From NCBI GenBank assembly GCA_023213395.1, contig CM041465.1:186565741-186629740 (forward strand): DNA of 64,000 nucleotides, in the 5' to 3' direction. The notes under the pieces are model-generated. The model was not told the origin of the DNA. It worked only from the letters and a program-made list of their open reading frames with translations, and made no database searches. Below, in pieces: positions 1 through 10,940 of the stretch. A program made the translations under genes and the position numbers. The stretch comes from Cycas panzhihuaensis. Its lineage: Eukaryota; Cycadophyta. Position 1 is the first letter of the stretch. Every line of letters begins with the position of its first letter.

Positions 1-2137
1 TGTCTCACAACTTAACTTGCTACCAATTATGCCCTAATCGCTCGCTTTAGGGTTTGGGTTCGATATTTAAGTCATCATTTACTCATTTTTGGGGACTTTT
101 GCTCATTTTTTGGATTACTTCTCAAGGAAACCGCTCTATACTCTGCTATTCTCTACTATCCTACTACTACTATAGGACCTGCACCTCTCCTCCAGTGCCC
201 AACTCTCTTTTGGTATAGCTAGAACATCTTCCCAGCCCTTCACATACCTTGGAGAGGATCCCTTTGGAGAGATCTTAGCGGATTCTTGCCCGGGCAGCCA
301 TCAAGCGTTCCAAGTGTAGGTGTTTTTCCTCCAACTCCATTAGTAGGGGTCCAAACCTGCTACACCATAGTTTTTGGGTTGATTTCTCAGTCTCTCCTTA
401 CCAGCCCTTGACTGAGGCAAGAGCCTCTCCTCCTCTTCTCAGGTATTCATTGATTTGAGTTATTTTCTTACTCAATTGATGCCCTATCCTGCTTGTCCTC
501 TTGCTTGGGTTTGTGAAGGTTATTTTCCCTTTTGTATTAGACTATTTTACTCCTATCATTAGTGCCTCCTTGCCTATGTTTGTTGCTCAAGGTAGCAGTA
601 AAGAGGGGTTGCATAGGGTTTGGGAGAGTTGGATGGATTCCGTACCACCTTCCACGCTCCTCAAGCGGCTTTTAGCCCCCTAAACCTTCCCTCTTGCCTT
701 GTGCTGTCGTTGGCACTCAAACAAGGGTTTGTTGGGCCTCCTTTAGCCACTGAAATCGGCTTTGTCATATGTTACAATGTTGGTTTGAGGGCTTGTGCTT
801 AGGTCTGGGTAACTCACATAAGTCCCGACTGCTTGTTCTTTGCCGAACTCTTTTCCTGGTAGTCCGGTTTGCTCTTCATAGCACCCTAGCTTGCTGTAGG
901 TTCTCTTTGGCTCCTTTCAACTCTCTTGATACTATTTCTAGCCATCTTTCTTAGCCTTACCCTCACTGCCTCGTGGCTTTTGGGGGAGGTTAGGGTTGTT
1001 CTTTATGGGAGGTGGGCCACTTCGAGGCTTACCGGTTACTTTCCATTTGCTTTGGTTATCCTCCTTTACATATTATCATCATTGTGTTGATACTAACTTA
1101 TAAGTGTTTAAGTTTATATTTGTTTTACATAGACATGTATTATTAGGATCTTACCATTGCATGTTAGTACCCTTTCTCTAGAAAAGGGAGAGGTTGATGT
1201 TTACTTGCAGGTGTTCAGAAAGTGCAAAGGACCTTTCTCCATTTGTCCCTTTGCCGGTAAGCGCATCTATTCATATTATATTTTTTATACTTCATTTATT
1301 GCTAGTACTTGGTCCCTTTCTTTTCTTTGTTTTGTACTTTAGTATTTTTCCAAGGAAGGTAAGGGAGCCCCTCATTCCGATTTGCTGGGACTCTTCACAA
1401 CCGTCGTGCCTTGTTGAGCAGCTTTAGGTGCCTCTTAGGAGCACCATCATTATGACATGCTTCTGTTCTGGGTACATGCTTTTACTTCACTCTATCACCA
1501 TTTCCTTTTGAATTTCCTTTACATAGTAGTAATTAACTCATTGGAAATCGAAAAGAAATCCACCTTGCTTTTAGTTCATACTTTATTTACTTTGTTGCTT
1601 ACATCTTCTTTAGTCGTAGGAAAAGGTCTTAGGAAACCTTCCTTCTCACCTTTTCCCTCCCTTTCACCATGTAAGCTTCCTTCTCTCCTTATTATTTGTG
1701 TATTTGGTTAGTTTACTTAGGCATACCTTGACCCACCTCCTTGGGTCATCCCTCTTACTTTCCCTTAGTTCCCCGCTTTGCCGGATAACCAAGGTGACCC
1801 TGTCCATAGGCCGCCTACTTGCCTATCCTTCTTTGTTTCCTGTTGCTCTAGGGAAACCCCCGAAGGTCTCTCTCCTTTCCCTTCCAGCCATCCAAGGGTG
1901 GGAGGATCCTTCCCTTAGGTCAACCCAAGCTAACCCTATGCCTCCTCACCTCTTGTTCGAAGTGGGGGGATCACCCTTTGGTAGCTATATTCCATTGTAG
2001 GTCTCGATCTCACGCTTTGGCGCACGGGGCACCCTGCGTGGTACTTGCCCTACTTATAGGTCTCTTTCTCGATCATATTACCAACCGCTCTTACCATTCC
2101 TATTTAGTTAGGTAGCTATCCCATAGATGCGCATCCA
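1..2137 (+). repeat. Element 1 5' LTR (left-truncated by the window)
   Basis: This matches the element 1 3' LTR (12786-13696 joined to 30150-31967) end to end apart from point changes and small indels. It ends GCATCCA at 2137, just before the primer-binding site. The whole LTR would be about 2.73 kb. Short open frames inside it are not shared as proteins and look non-coding. The promoter-like region lies at its left end. Confidence 0.9.
46..70 (+). promoter_or_regulatory. Telo-box followed by TATA-like motif in the LTR
   Basis: TTTAGGGTTT at 46-55 is a perfect plant telo-box (the reverse complement is AAACCCTAAA). It is followed by an AT-rich TATATTTAAG-like block at 62-71. The same pair recurs in the 3' LTR (telo-box 13418-13427, GTATTTAAG just after it). 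In element 2 the telo-box lies at 15627-15636 and 29514-29523, beside a TACTTAAG block. The motif is seen in the sequence; its role as a core promoter element is inferred from position and conservation. Confidence 0.5.
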
Positions 2138-2158
2138 CTGGCAACCATACTAGGGACT
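2138..2158 (+). other. Primer-binding site region, element 1
   Basis: The sequence CTGGCAACCATACTAGGG begins immediately after the LTR end. The same ~21 bases occur, inverted, directly beside the element 4 5' LTR (48371-48391), which supports a functional site conserved between distant copies. TGG near the start is expected for pairing with a tRNA CCA end. I could not assign the tRNA. Element 2 has a different version, TTGGTGACCATCTTGGGG. Confidence 0.6.
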
Positions 2159-2311
2159 GCTAGTAAGAAAGCTAGTTTCCACTCTCTTCCGTTGGTTTTG
2201 CTACCTTTTTATGATCCTTTTTCACCTACTTCGATCTCTTCGTTGGGCAGCTCCCAACGCGTATGCCTTTACTGCCCTCTCTTTTTCCCTAACATTGTTG
2301 GTTGACCTTGT

Positions 2312-4630
2312 ATGTGATGCTTTTCTCGTCACTTGCGTAGTCTACCTCCATTATTAGAAGACCCCGAGTATCACCCTCTTCATTTATCAGATTCTAATTT
2401 GACTATGGAGGGATACTCTTCTGATTGGGCCTACCATACCTCAACTTTAGAAACCCATGATTTCCCTTCCTCTATTCTGGGGTCCACCCAAGAGGGTGAT
2501 GACCCCCTTTATTACCCAAGTGACCAACATCACTCACTCAACGTCCATCCCTCTGCCCATGTGGTAGAAGGATCCGTTCCTCTTGAGACTTACCACTCAA
2601 TCAGTGACTCTTATGAGGAGTGCCCCAAGGGATCTACTTCGTTTGAGGTCCCAACTACCTCTTATGAGTATGTAGGAACCCCTCCCGTTGACATAGTTGA
2701 AGCTCTCAATGAGTGTCACTGTGCGGCACGCTTCTAACCACATCCTAGGTGGTTTGAGGATGCTCTACATACAGGAGCCTCTTCTTCTTCTGCTCCTCCC
2801 CCACATGCCTCATCCTCATCTACTCTTCCTTTGACAACCAATCCCTTTGTGCCTACACATGTGTCCCGCTCCTTTCCTATTCCTGTAGTAGGGGCACATG
2901 TTGCGCCTTCCATTTCTCATCGAGGTCCTAGTATTTTGGGATCTTCCTATGGTATGTCTTTCCCTCAATTGAAGGTTAGCATACCCATCCCTATCTAAAC
3001 TAATGTGCCATCTCCTAATGTGGCACATACCTTTCCTAGTAGGCCCGTCAGTCCTACTAGCCTTTCGACTACCAGTCATGTGGGACCCGCTCCCACACAC
3101 TCTCAAAACCAACACATTGGTGCTTCCTTCTACATTCCCCTAAGGTATACTTCTCAACCTTAGGGGCAGGGTAGAGGAAGCCATCTCCCAGCTTATGGGG
3201 TGGATCTGCTACACCCATATGGGGTCGCCCCACCTACGAGTGGCTCATATGGGCAAAACCTAGTTTTGCATCCATCTTTTCCATCATCCAGCGCAATTCC
3301 ATTTGTTATGCCTTCATAAGGGAACCCGACTCCCTTCCAAGGCACCTACCCCCATGCCCCTTCCTAGCAGGGAGCATTTCCCCAAGGAGGGATGGGTATG
3401 CCACCCCCATCCACTCCTTGTTCATTACCCACTATGTCGTTTGTTGACCCTATGGTCCAGGCAAGGGCACGTCCCTTCATGGACTTTAGGTCAACACCTC
3501 TATCCATTGAGGCGTTAAGAACCAATCTGCCACCTCATCCTCCTGAAGTTCCTAGATTCGACGGAACTTCATCATAAGACCCAGCGGAGCATGTGTGTAG
3601 TTTTTCTATGGTATGCATCGATTAATGGGCCTACAACCATATTTTAATAAAATTATTCCCACGATCCTTACAGGGTGATGCCCTTAAGTGGTTTTACTGT
3701 CTCCTTGCCCATTCCATCCATTCATTCTAGTAATTGGTGGATGAGTTCATCAACTATTTTGATGTAGCTCATCCATTCGAGAGCGGAATGAAGTCACTCC
3801 TTTTGCTCAAACAAGGTTATGATAAAATGAATCGTAACTTTATGCGGTGATTTCACGACTTACTTCACTCCACTAAGGCAACATTGCCTGAGGAGTTGAA
3901 GCGAGACCTCTTCGTTAATGCACTTCATCCCAAAGTGCATGTGGAAGTTCTTAAAATGGGGGCAACCATGTGTGACTTTGTAATTACCAAGTGTTTGGCA
4001 TTGGAGGCTATTGAGATCCAAGCTGATCTCAAGAAACCTATTAAACCCTCACAGTGTCATGAGGCACCACCCCTAACCAAAGATACCAAACCTTCACAAC
4101 CTACTCGGTCTTCCTCTTATCTGACTGAGAGGACCTTAGACCCTCTCACATCAGCCATACGCTCGTTCAAGCATACGATGAAGGAACTCAAACTTTAGGC
4201 TCCTTCATCTCCTACATCCAACAAACAACTCAAGCTCCTCTCCCCAGGAATGGAAATGCCCAGTCCTCTCAAGCGAGAAGGTTAGATCCTCCGCTTAAGA
4301 AGAAGTGATGCTCCATTCATGGGGAGTGCTTCCACGATGATTCACATTGTAGGGCTTAGCATCTGAAGGATGCCCCTCGACATGACTCTTCCCCCAAATG
4401 GGCCTCAAGGCCTAATTTGGACTAACCAGTTCATAAGGATCCGTTCCCTAAACATGGGGAATACGATCGTAACACCCAAACCAAGAATAATTGGAACCGA
4501 GGAAGATCGCCTGATTCCCGTCCTTCCCGTGACAAAGGAAAGGGTGCCCGGAACTCGTCTTCTTCCTCTCGTTCCCCTAGCTGTCATACCTCGTCACCTT
4601 TGTGACCCCAGAGCAAGGGGAAGAAGGTGA
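2312..4630 (+). pseudogene. gag: Degenerate gag polyprotein, element 1
   Basis: This is the capsid/nucleocapsid region. The start matching element 2 is the ATG at 2312, followed at once by TGA where element 2 has TGG. The open segment 2333-2737 aligns with the element 2 gag N-terminus (LPPLLEDPEY). The retrotransposon gag core (A-L-K-W-F ... F) lies near 3685-3800, and ELKRDLFVNAL near 3893. A zinc finger C-x2-H-x4-H-x4-C lies at about 4308-4349, preceded by a Trp-to-stop change. The spacing of this finger is typical of Tat gag. Several stops (CAA to TAA, TGG to TAG/TGA) break the frame. The downstream end is not a real boundary, because gag runs into protease. Confidence 0.85.
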
Positions 4631-5409
4631 TCCAGTTGCTTAAGGCAACTCCTTCCTATGCCCTTACATGGTCTCGGGCCGCCAAGGAAGCAACGGGAGC
4701 TTCTTCTTCTTTTCCTCCTTCTAACCCTTTTCTAGAGAACCTTCCTCCAGAAATACCTCTCTTTCCCAAGGCTATTCCTGTATGCCTAGGTCATTACGAT
4801 TTTTGAAGGGCACTTACCCAGCCTACAACGAAGGGTAAGCCCTTCTCCATCATGGACGAGGTTCATACTGTTGCCGCAGGGATGTCCTTGATGGACGTTC
4901 TGAGGAGTTATCCTAAGCAGCAGGCCCTCCTCCTAGAAGCTTTAGGATCGAGTGACGTGCCTGTCCATGCTTTGGGCATTACCCAAAGTTGTGGACCCGT
5001 TATTTCATTTGATTCTAAGGATCTTCCTCCCGCCGATGAAAGGGAATGTCAGTGGAACTTCCCATTCACTATCACTATCGATACACCCAATTGTACCCTT
5101 CGAAGGACTGTTGTTGACAACAGTTCTTCTGTCAATGCCATGCCCTTGCGTGTCATGCAAGAGCTTGGTATCTCTGCCTTGGAACTTGTTCCATGGCGAT
5201 GCCAAGGTTATGACGGTAGTGAGAAGACCCCTTTGGGATCTGTTGTGATTCTGCTCACCCTTGAGGACAAGACTGTTCTTGCCAACGTTGTAGTCCTCGA
5301 TGTTAACGTTGACTACAACCTCCTTCTAGGTCATCCATGGCTCGACCAAAGGGGAGCTGTATCCTTGACTCTTTGGGGACAACTTAAATTTGTCCATGAC
5401 GGAGGATGA
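4631..5409 (+). pseudogene. pol: Retroelement aspartic protease region, element 1
   Basis: An open stretch at 4852-5409 encodes a pepsin-like retroviral protease domain. The active-site motif is seen as VVDNSSSVNAM at about 5110-5142. Element 2 has DNGSS at the same place, so here the catalytic loop Gly has become Ser through GGT to AGT. The C-terminal block YNLLLGHPWLDQRGAV is the usual Tat motif after the flap. The domain would cleave the gag-pol polyprotein in the particle. The changed Gly would be expected to impair activity. It is joined to gag upstream; a frame change separates it from RT. Confidence 0.85.
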
Positions 5410-5696
5410 GAGTGATTCCCCGCGAACGCCTATTTACCAAACAAACTTGTTCTACTAATTCGGCAAACCGAGGTCCTTCTACGCACACCTCAGCCTACTC
5501 TATTGGCATACCTAACCCATCTGAAGAAGATCCTATATCTTCTTCTCCTAGTCTCACGTGGTTCGTCTCTATTAGCATTGGGAGTTATAGGTACCTCACT
5601 TCGTTTAGTGATAACGAGTCATACGACGAGGACGAGGATTGTCTTCATCCCGTCTCTTTCCTCCACACCAGTAGGTCGCACCCATCTCGTTCTAGA

Positions 5697-6456
5697 TCCC
5701 CGTCTATATATGGAAAGTATGGGGCAATCTGTATATGCATCAATTTCCATGACATCAATAATGCTTGTCCTAAGGAAAACTTCCTGCTACCCTTTATCGA
5801 TCAAATTATTGATCCCACCACTGGATTTAAAGTTATGTCTCTAATGGACAGCTTCTCTGGCTATAACTAAATTTAGATTTCTCTTGAAAACTACCACAAG
5901 ACGGCCTTCACTACACCTTGGGGTACCTTCGCCTACAAGGTGATGCCCTTTGGTCTTAAGAATGCAGGTGCTACTTACCAAAGAGCCATGCATTTCATTT
6001 TCCATAACCTTATTGATAACACATTGGATGTCTTCATAGATGATATGATGGGTCTCTCTCGTGTCAAGGCCCATCATCCATCTGACTTGCATGCCATCTT
6101 TTCACAATGCCATAAGTATCATGTCTGTTTAAATCTGCTCAAGTGTGTGTTTGCCATTACCTCGGGTAAACTCCTTAGGTTCCTTGTGTCCAAACAAGGA
6201 ATTCAGATTGACCCTGATAAGGTCAGGGCAATTCTTGACATGCCGCCGCCTAGAACTCAACAACAGATTAAGTCGTTTCTAGGAAGGCTCGGTTTTCTCA
6301 AGCACTTCTTAGTAGACTTCACTGTGAGCGCTAAACCCCTTACAAACCTATTAAAGAAGGGAGCTCCTTTTGCCTGGTCTGACAAGACCCAAAAGGCCTT
6401 CAAAGGACTTAAGGAAGCCCTTACTTCTGCTCCTACATTGGCGCCTCCTCGATTTG
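5697..6456 (+). pseudogene. pol: Reverse transcriptase, element 1, N-terminus deleted
   Basis: The Ty3/gypsy RT palm and thumb are visible: DINNACPKENF, LMDSFSGYN (first catalytic Asp, near 5845), PFGLKNAGATYQRAM, FIDDMMGLSR (catalytic DD, near 6035), and the thumb LLRFLVSKQGIQIDPDKV. The connection block WSDKTQKAF precedes RNase H. Compared with element 2, about 0.76 kb is missing at the junction near 5705-5720, removing the protease-RT linker and the first RT motifs (the YPKWVSN...KKNG region). Two stops at about 5868-5876 come from CAA and CAG. The enzyme would copy the RNA genome into cDNA; this copy cannot. Confidence 0.88.
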
Positions 6457-6965
6457 ATAGGCCCTTTGTCCTATACACCTCGGCAATTAACGAGTCCTTG
6501 GGTGCTATGTTAGCTCAGGAGGATGACTCATGAACTAAGAGAGCTATATATTTCATCAGTCGCACCCTCGTGGCTGCAAAGTTTAACTATTCCCCCACCA
6601 AGAAGGAGTGCATCTCCTTGGTCCATACAACCAAGAAGTTCAGACACTACTTGCTTGGCAACACCACCAAGGTGATCGTTCAATCTGATCCCTTGCAATA
6701 CTTACTTACTCGTTCAGATTTAACATGTAGGGCTGGTCGATGGGTCATCCTGCTTCAAGAATTTGACCTCTATATTGTCAACTGGAAATCAAAGAAGGGA
6801 ATGGTAGTAGCCAAGCAACTCGCAGACGCCCCTATCCCTAACTCCTTTGGTGCCCCCGTTGATGACTCTCTCCCTAATGAGTCTATCCTGATGATTCAGG
6901 GGGCCTCTCCCCATCCACTCATCGACAATGAGTGGTATGGTGATATAGTGCAGTATCTTACATAG
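6457..6965 (+). pseudogene. pol: Gypsy-type RNase H with first Asp missing, element 1
   Basis: The domain follows RT in the same frame. It reads LYTSAINESLGAMLAQ where active gypsy RNases H have TDAS, so the first catalytic Asp is replaced by Ser. The later motifs are present: KECISLVH (Glu), QSDP (Asp), and the Tat-like tail RAGRWVILLQEFDLYIVN...LADAP. A TGA at about 6532 interrupts it. Loss of catalytic residues from the gypsy RNase H is a known trait of Tat elements, where a second RNase H supplies activity. Here that second domain is at 11962-12384. Confidence 0.85.
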
Positions 6966-7109
6966 CAGCAATACCGCCCCAATGCCAGTAGTAAAGTTAG
7001 ATCTTATATCCAGACTTCTACTAGGCAATACCTCCTCATGTACGAGGTATTATACAAGAGGTCCTTTAATGGGATCCTCCTCCGCTGTGTCACTACTGAT
7101 GAAGCTGAC

Positions 7110-8178
7110 TAAGTACTTCACAAATGCCACCACGGTATTTGTGGAGGTCACTTTGGGGGCCAGTCGATGGCTCAGAGGATCCTTTATATGGGTTATTTCT
7201 GGCTGTCCCTTTTCAAGGATGCTCATGCATTTACTCTGAGATGTTGGCGATGTCAGGAACATGCCAACATCTCCCATGTGCCTTTCGAGGCCCTACATCC
7301 TATTTTTTCACCATGGCCTTTTGCTTAGTAGGGACTAGACCTCATCGGGGCTATCTCCCCACCTTCGTTATTATAGTACAAGTTTATTTTGACTGCCACA
7401 GAATATTTTACTAAATGGGCAGAGGCCATCCCCTTAATCACTACCCCTGGTAAAACTATAGCCACATTCATTTATCAGCACATCATTTGCCATTTTGGGA
7501 TTCTGGACGTCCTAATCACTAATAATAGAACTCCTTTCTGTAATAAGGAGATGGATGAGCTTTGTGAGAAGTTTAAAATTTCTCATAAGACTTCCTCCCC
7601 TTACTACCCTTAGGTAAATAGCCAAGTGGAGTCTTTCAATAAGACTCTCGTTAACATTTTCAAGAAAACCATTGCCCAATCCCAAAAGGATTGGCACCTT
7701 CAACTACCCTCTGCTTTATGGACTTACCACACCTCTATCCATTCTGCCATAGGAATGACCCCGTTCCCCCTGGTCTATGGTACCGAGGCAGTACTCCTAC
7801 TGGAGGTGGAGATTCCCTCCTTATGAGTCTCCCTTTGAGGTCTCATCGACGAAGAGTCGATCCATTAAGCTCACCTTCTAGACCTCGAGGCTTTGGATGA
7901 GAGACACTTAGCCACTTATCAAGCTAACCTGGCATCCAAAACTCGCTCACAAAGGACCTACGATAAACACCTTCATTCTCGTCCTTTGTTTCCTGGGGAT
8001 CACGTCCTCAAACTTGAGTATCTCCATGATCATTTGACCAAATTCAAACCCTGATGGGTTGGTCCTTTTGTCATTATCGAATCCCTTGGTAATGGTGCCT
8101 ACAGGATAGCCACCCTAAAAGGGCTTGAATTTGAGAAAGCTGTTAATGGAAGATTCCTTAAGAAGTTTTACGCATGAT
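7110..8178 (+). pseudogene. pol: Integrase, element 1, catalytic Asp mutated
   Basis: The order of motifs is an HHCC zinc domain (about 7120-7265, ending CWRCQEHAN), the catalytic core, then a C-terminal GPF/Y-type block, WVGPFVI, near 8058. The core has GLDLIGAI, FTKWAEAIPL and QVESFNKTL (Glu). The second catalytic Asp is lost: LITNNRTPF stands where element 2 has LITDNGTPF. One frameshift separates the zinc domain from the core, and CAG-to-TAG stops lie at about 7341 and 7612. Pol ends at TGA 8176-8178. The domain would insert cDNA into chromosomes. No chromodomain is seen, as expected for Tat. Confidence 0.88.
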
Positions 8179-8692
8179 CTTTCGGCGATCCCTTCGCTCT
8201 GCTCTGAAATGAGCCTAAACTACCATCTTAGGTTGTCCCCATCCTTCCCAACTATGGGTAGAATGGCAATTTAAGATGGATCCTTCTTCTTCTTTCTGGT
8301 TCCTTCCACGGAACCCGTATTCATCTACCCTCTTGGGAACTTTTGTCTTCCTACTTGGGCATTCCCCAATTAGGACGATGCTTTGGAGCATCGTCGCTCC
8401 TCTCTCCTGCCTACTGTTTCCTTCACATATTCTGCTATGCTCTTCTATAGACATGTATGCCACTCTATCCTCTAATCTCACACCTCTCTGTCATCTCCAC
8501 TCACGATGTGTGTGTATGCTCCTGTTAAACATATAGCCATACATGGAAGGCAACGTCTGCATCATACAATAAAATATTTACAACATAAAATATTCACAAC
8601 TTAACATTTACAACATATGAAATAAACATACATATCATCCGCACATGGTATATACATAGCATCTCATGTCCAAATGGGGTTCCAATTACCCC

Positions 8693-8740
<48 letters not shown>

Positions 8741-8874
8741 AAAAATCATGTTACATCATACATATGGGAAGCCAGTGTCCTTGTAGGGGGGGTACAATCA
8801 TATGATCCTATATATGACCCCCTAGAGGCCCATGCTTTCCACTGTCAGAGTCAATATGTACATCTCTTACTCTA
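8179..8874 (+). other. Convergent spacer between pol end and antisense gene end, element 1
   Basis: No domain is recognised here. Two genes converge on this spacer: pol from the left and the opposite-strand gene from the right. It contains the (TA)n tract and an open frame on the minus strand at 8215-8481 (88 codons) whose translation resembles the matching frame of element 2 (20498-20782). Both end in GWGQPKMVV/EWGQPKMVV. That similarity could be plain DNA homology. Confidence 0.6.
8698..8738. repeat. (TA)n microsatellite
   Basis: About 20 TA units inside the element 1 convergent spacer. Element 2 has a short version at the matching place (around 20286-20300), and element 4 a long compound one (40243-40387). 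The tract is therefore part of the family and has grown separately in each copy. Confidence 0.95.
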
Positions 8875-10735
8875 CTACTGCCCTGCTCCTGGGGTACCAT
8901 CTCTCGGTCTATGTGATCCCTCTCCTGGGTACCACATCCCTCCGAGGCTCCTCCTGGGCCTCCGCGAGCTGCCTGCCTCACTCCCCTCGTCTCATGGTCA
9001 TCTTGGGATTGTCACCGCCATGTGGGTATGCGTCCTGCCTTGGCTCAACCTCGACGCCATCTAAGCCACCAACTGATCATATCAGGCCTGGATACAATCC
9101 CTCTCTCCTTGGAGTCCCTCCTCTGTCACTCTGAGGTGCTCTGTGAGTACTACTATCTGGACTCTGCTCTCGGCATCTCCGCCTACTCTGCCTTGTACCT
9201 TTAGAGCCTGCACCCGTCCACATAGCTCATCCCTCTCACGCCTCGCCTCATCTCGCTCCTGATGCAGCTATCCCTATGATTTCATATGCTCTTGGGACTC
9301 TGCGGCCCATATGTCTCTTGCCCTCGCCAATGGGGTGAATGCCTCCATGTGGGCACCTGCCGCTCTAAGCTCATCTCCTACCTAGATGGGTAGTTGCCCC
9401 TTTGCATATACTTGAGGGAATATCTCCCTCACCACAACCTCTACTAGTCTCTGGATCTCTGCTGCACCTACCAATGCAACATGCCATGTCTTAGTATATA
9501 TCTCACCATATACCATGATCAAATCAAATCAAATGTCTATCTGGATATCAAATGACTTTGGAAAAGGTTAGGTCTCACCAGCTGTGGCCGTCAGCTCCTC
9601 TGGTCGTATGGCATCCTCCCCTCTTGGCTCTCTGCCAATTGTGGGTGCCTCATCATCATGCACCTCTTCTACCTGAGCCTCCCTCCTCACAGGGACCAGC
9701 TCAACTCTCGTCCCTCCAGATCCCCTCATGATCTGTAGCCTGCGCCCGGCCACCGCCCCCGCCTCATTCTGCACTCTTGATGGGCCTGCCTCTCCTCTAG
9801 CAGCCCCAGATGGACCCTCTGTGCCTCTTACCGTCCTTGAAGGACCTGCCTCTCCTATAGGTCATGACAGGCCAGCCCCATCTCCTCCATCATCTCCATC
9901 ATCATCGCCTGCGGGCACTCTTGCTCTGCCCACCTCGTCATCACTATCCCACCTCACCATCTTATAGGGCTCTGCTATGTAGTCTGGCAGGGTGAGGAGG
10001 TCCAGTGATGTCGTCTCCACTGATCGTCGGACATGGGCCTGGTCCTTTGTCCCTCTCAACCGAGTCTGCCACCTATGGACCATCGGGGCTTGCTCTGTGA
10101 TGGGGTGTGGTCCCCCCACCGGTGCCACTGCCACGAAATGATCAAAGAACCAACACTGTAGTAGTGTGCTATATGATAACCCACCTCTGTCGGTCATTCT
10201 AATAATGTCTAGTTAGGCAACGAGGTTCGCCGCTATCAAGGTCACCCAATCCATCCTCTCGCTGGCTTCATAGTGGCATACTACATCCAACCATCCACCC
10301 GGTATCTCCCTATAGTTCTGTTTCTAGGAAATTCAGAATAGAACGCATAGTATAACCAACTTCCTCACCCAAGGAATCCCTGACATCAGTATAGTCCTGA
10401 GGGAGCCCTCCGCCTCCCACCCATCTCGCCTCCTATGAAGAACAGGGCTACCTCCTTGTGTGTTGCCTCGATGTTAGGTAGTGTCCCCAGTCTCACCGGC
10501 CTCCCAACCGCTTGTACTCCCCAAGATCCGTCAGATGTCTCTGTAGCAAATCCACGTCACCTATCTGAGGTAGGTGGAATACATGTCTCCTCCTATCCTA
10601 ATGGGATATAATGTCAACCAGCAACCTCTGATCTAATGCATACTAAGATGTCTTGAGGGCCTTGTATAGGCCACACCTCTGCAGGATCTCCCTATCCTCT
10701 TATGACGCCATCTCCATGTAACTCAACATGGCCAT
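8875..10735 (-). pseudogene. Antisense spliced gene, plant-mobile-domain-like, element 1
   Basis: This gene lies opposite to the element. The start ATG at 10735 matches the element 2 copy, and the stop is at 8875-8877. Exon 1 (10735-9579) holds a region resembling the plant mobile domain. The best block is near 10197-9862: GGLSYSTLLQCWFFDHF, then HRWQTRLRG and LLTLPDYIAEPY. Exon 2 (9467-8875) encodes the Arg-rich tail. A 111-nt GT-AG intron (9578-9468) separates them at the same place as in elements 2 and 4. Several stops break exon 1. Antisense ORFs in the 3' part of Tat relatives are known (gene23 of maize Grande is my comparison). The mobile-domain call rests on motif order, not on a search. 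The function is unknown. Confidence 0.65.
9468..9578 (-). other. Conserved 111-nt intron of the antisense gene, element 1
   Basis: The donor reads GTGAGACC after ...CACAGCTG and the acceptor reads GCATTGGTAG before GTGCAGCAGAG. The length is 111 nt, identical to the introns in element 2 (19429-19539) and element 4 (39381-39491). Reading frames on both sides match the element 2 protein. Confidence 0.75.
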
Positions 10736-10910
10736 ACCTACGTTCTCATGGTTATCCACCGTGATGATAGCCTGTCCACATAAAAAATGATCAAAGTTAG
10801 TTTCATGTCAGTTATCATCACTCCTTACCCTCTCTTAACTCTCTCTATTTGTGATTTGGGGCTCTTTTGGCCCCTCTTATCTTTGTTTTCCTTTTCTGCC
10901 TTCGTACTGT

Positions 10911-10940
10911 GCCAAACTTAGCGGTACCGCTAAGTTTGGC
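10911..10940. repeat. 30-bp perfect palindrome, element 1
   Basis: The sequence is its own reverse complement around the centre GGTACC, with arms beginning GCCAAACTTAGC. The identical 30 bp occur in element 2 at 18066-18095, although the surrounding DNA has diverged. It sits upstream of the antisense start in both. A degenerate relative lies in element 4 near 37418-37445. Confidence 0.95.

Noticed and set aside
46-55. Interstitial telomere array
   Set aside because: There is only one telomere-like unit per LTR, so this is a telo-box motif rather than a telomeric repeat array.
2816-3115. 99-codon minus-strand frame over element 1 gag
   Set aside because: It is the reverse of the Pro/Ser-rich gag region, is Arg-rich only because of codon complementarity, and is not kept in element 2.
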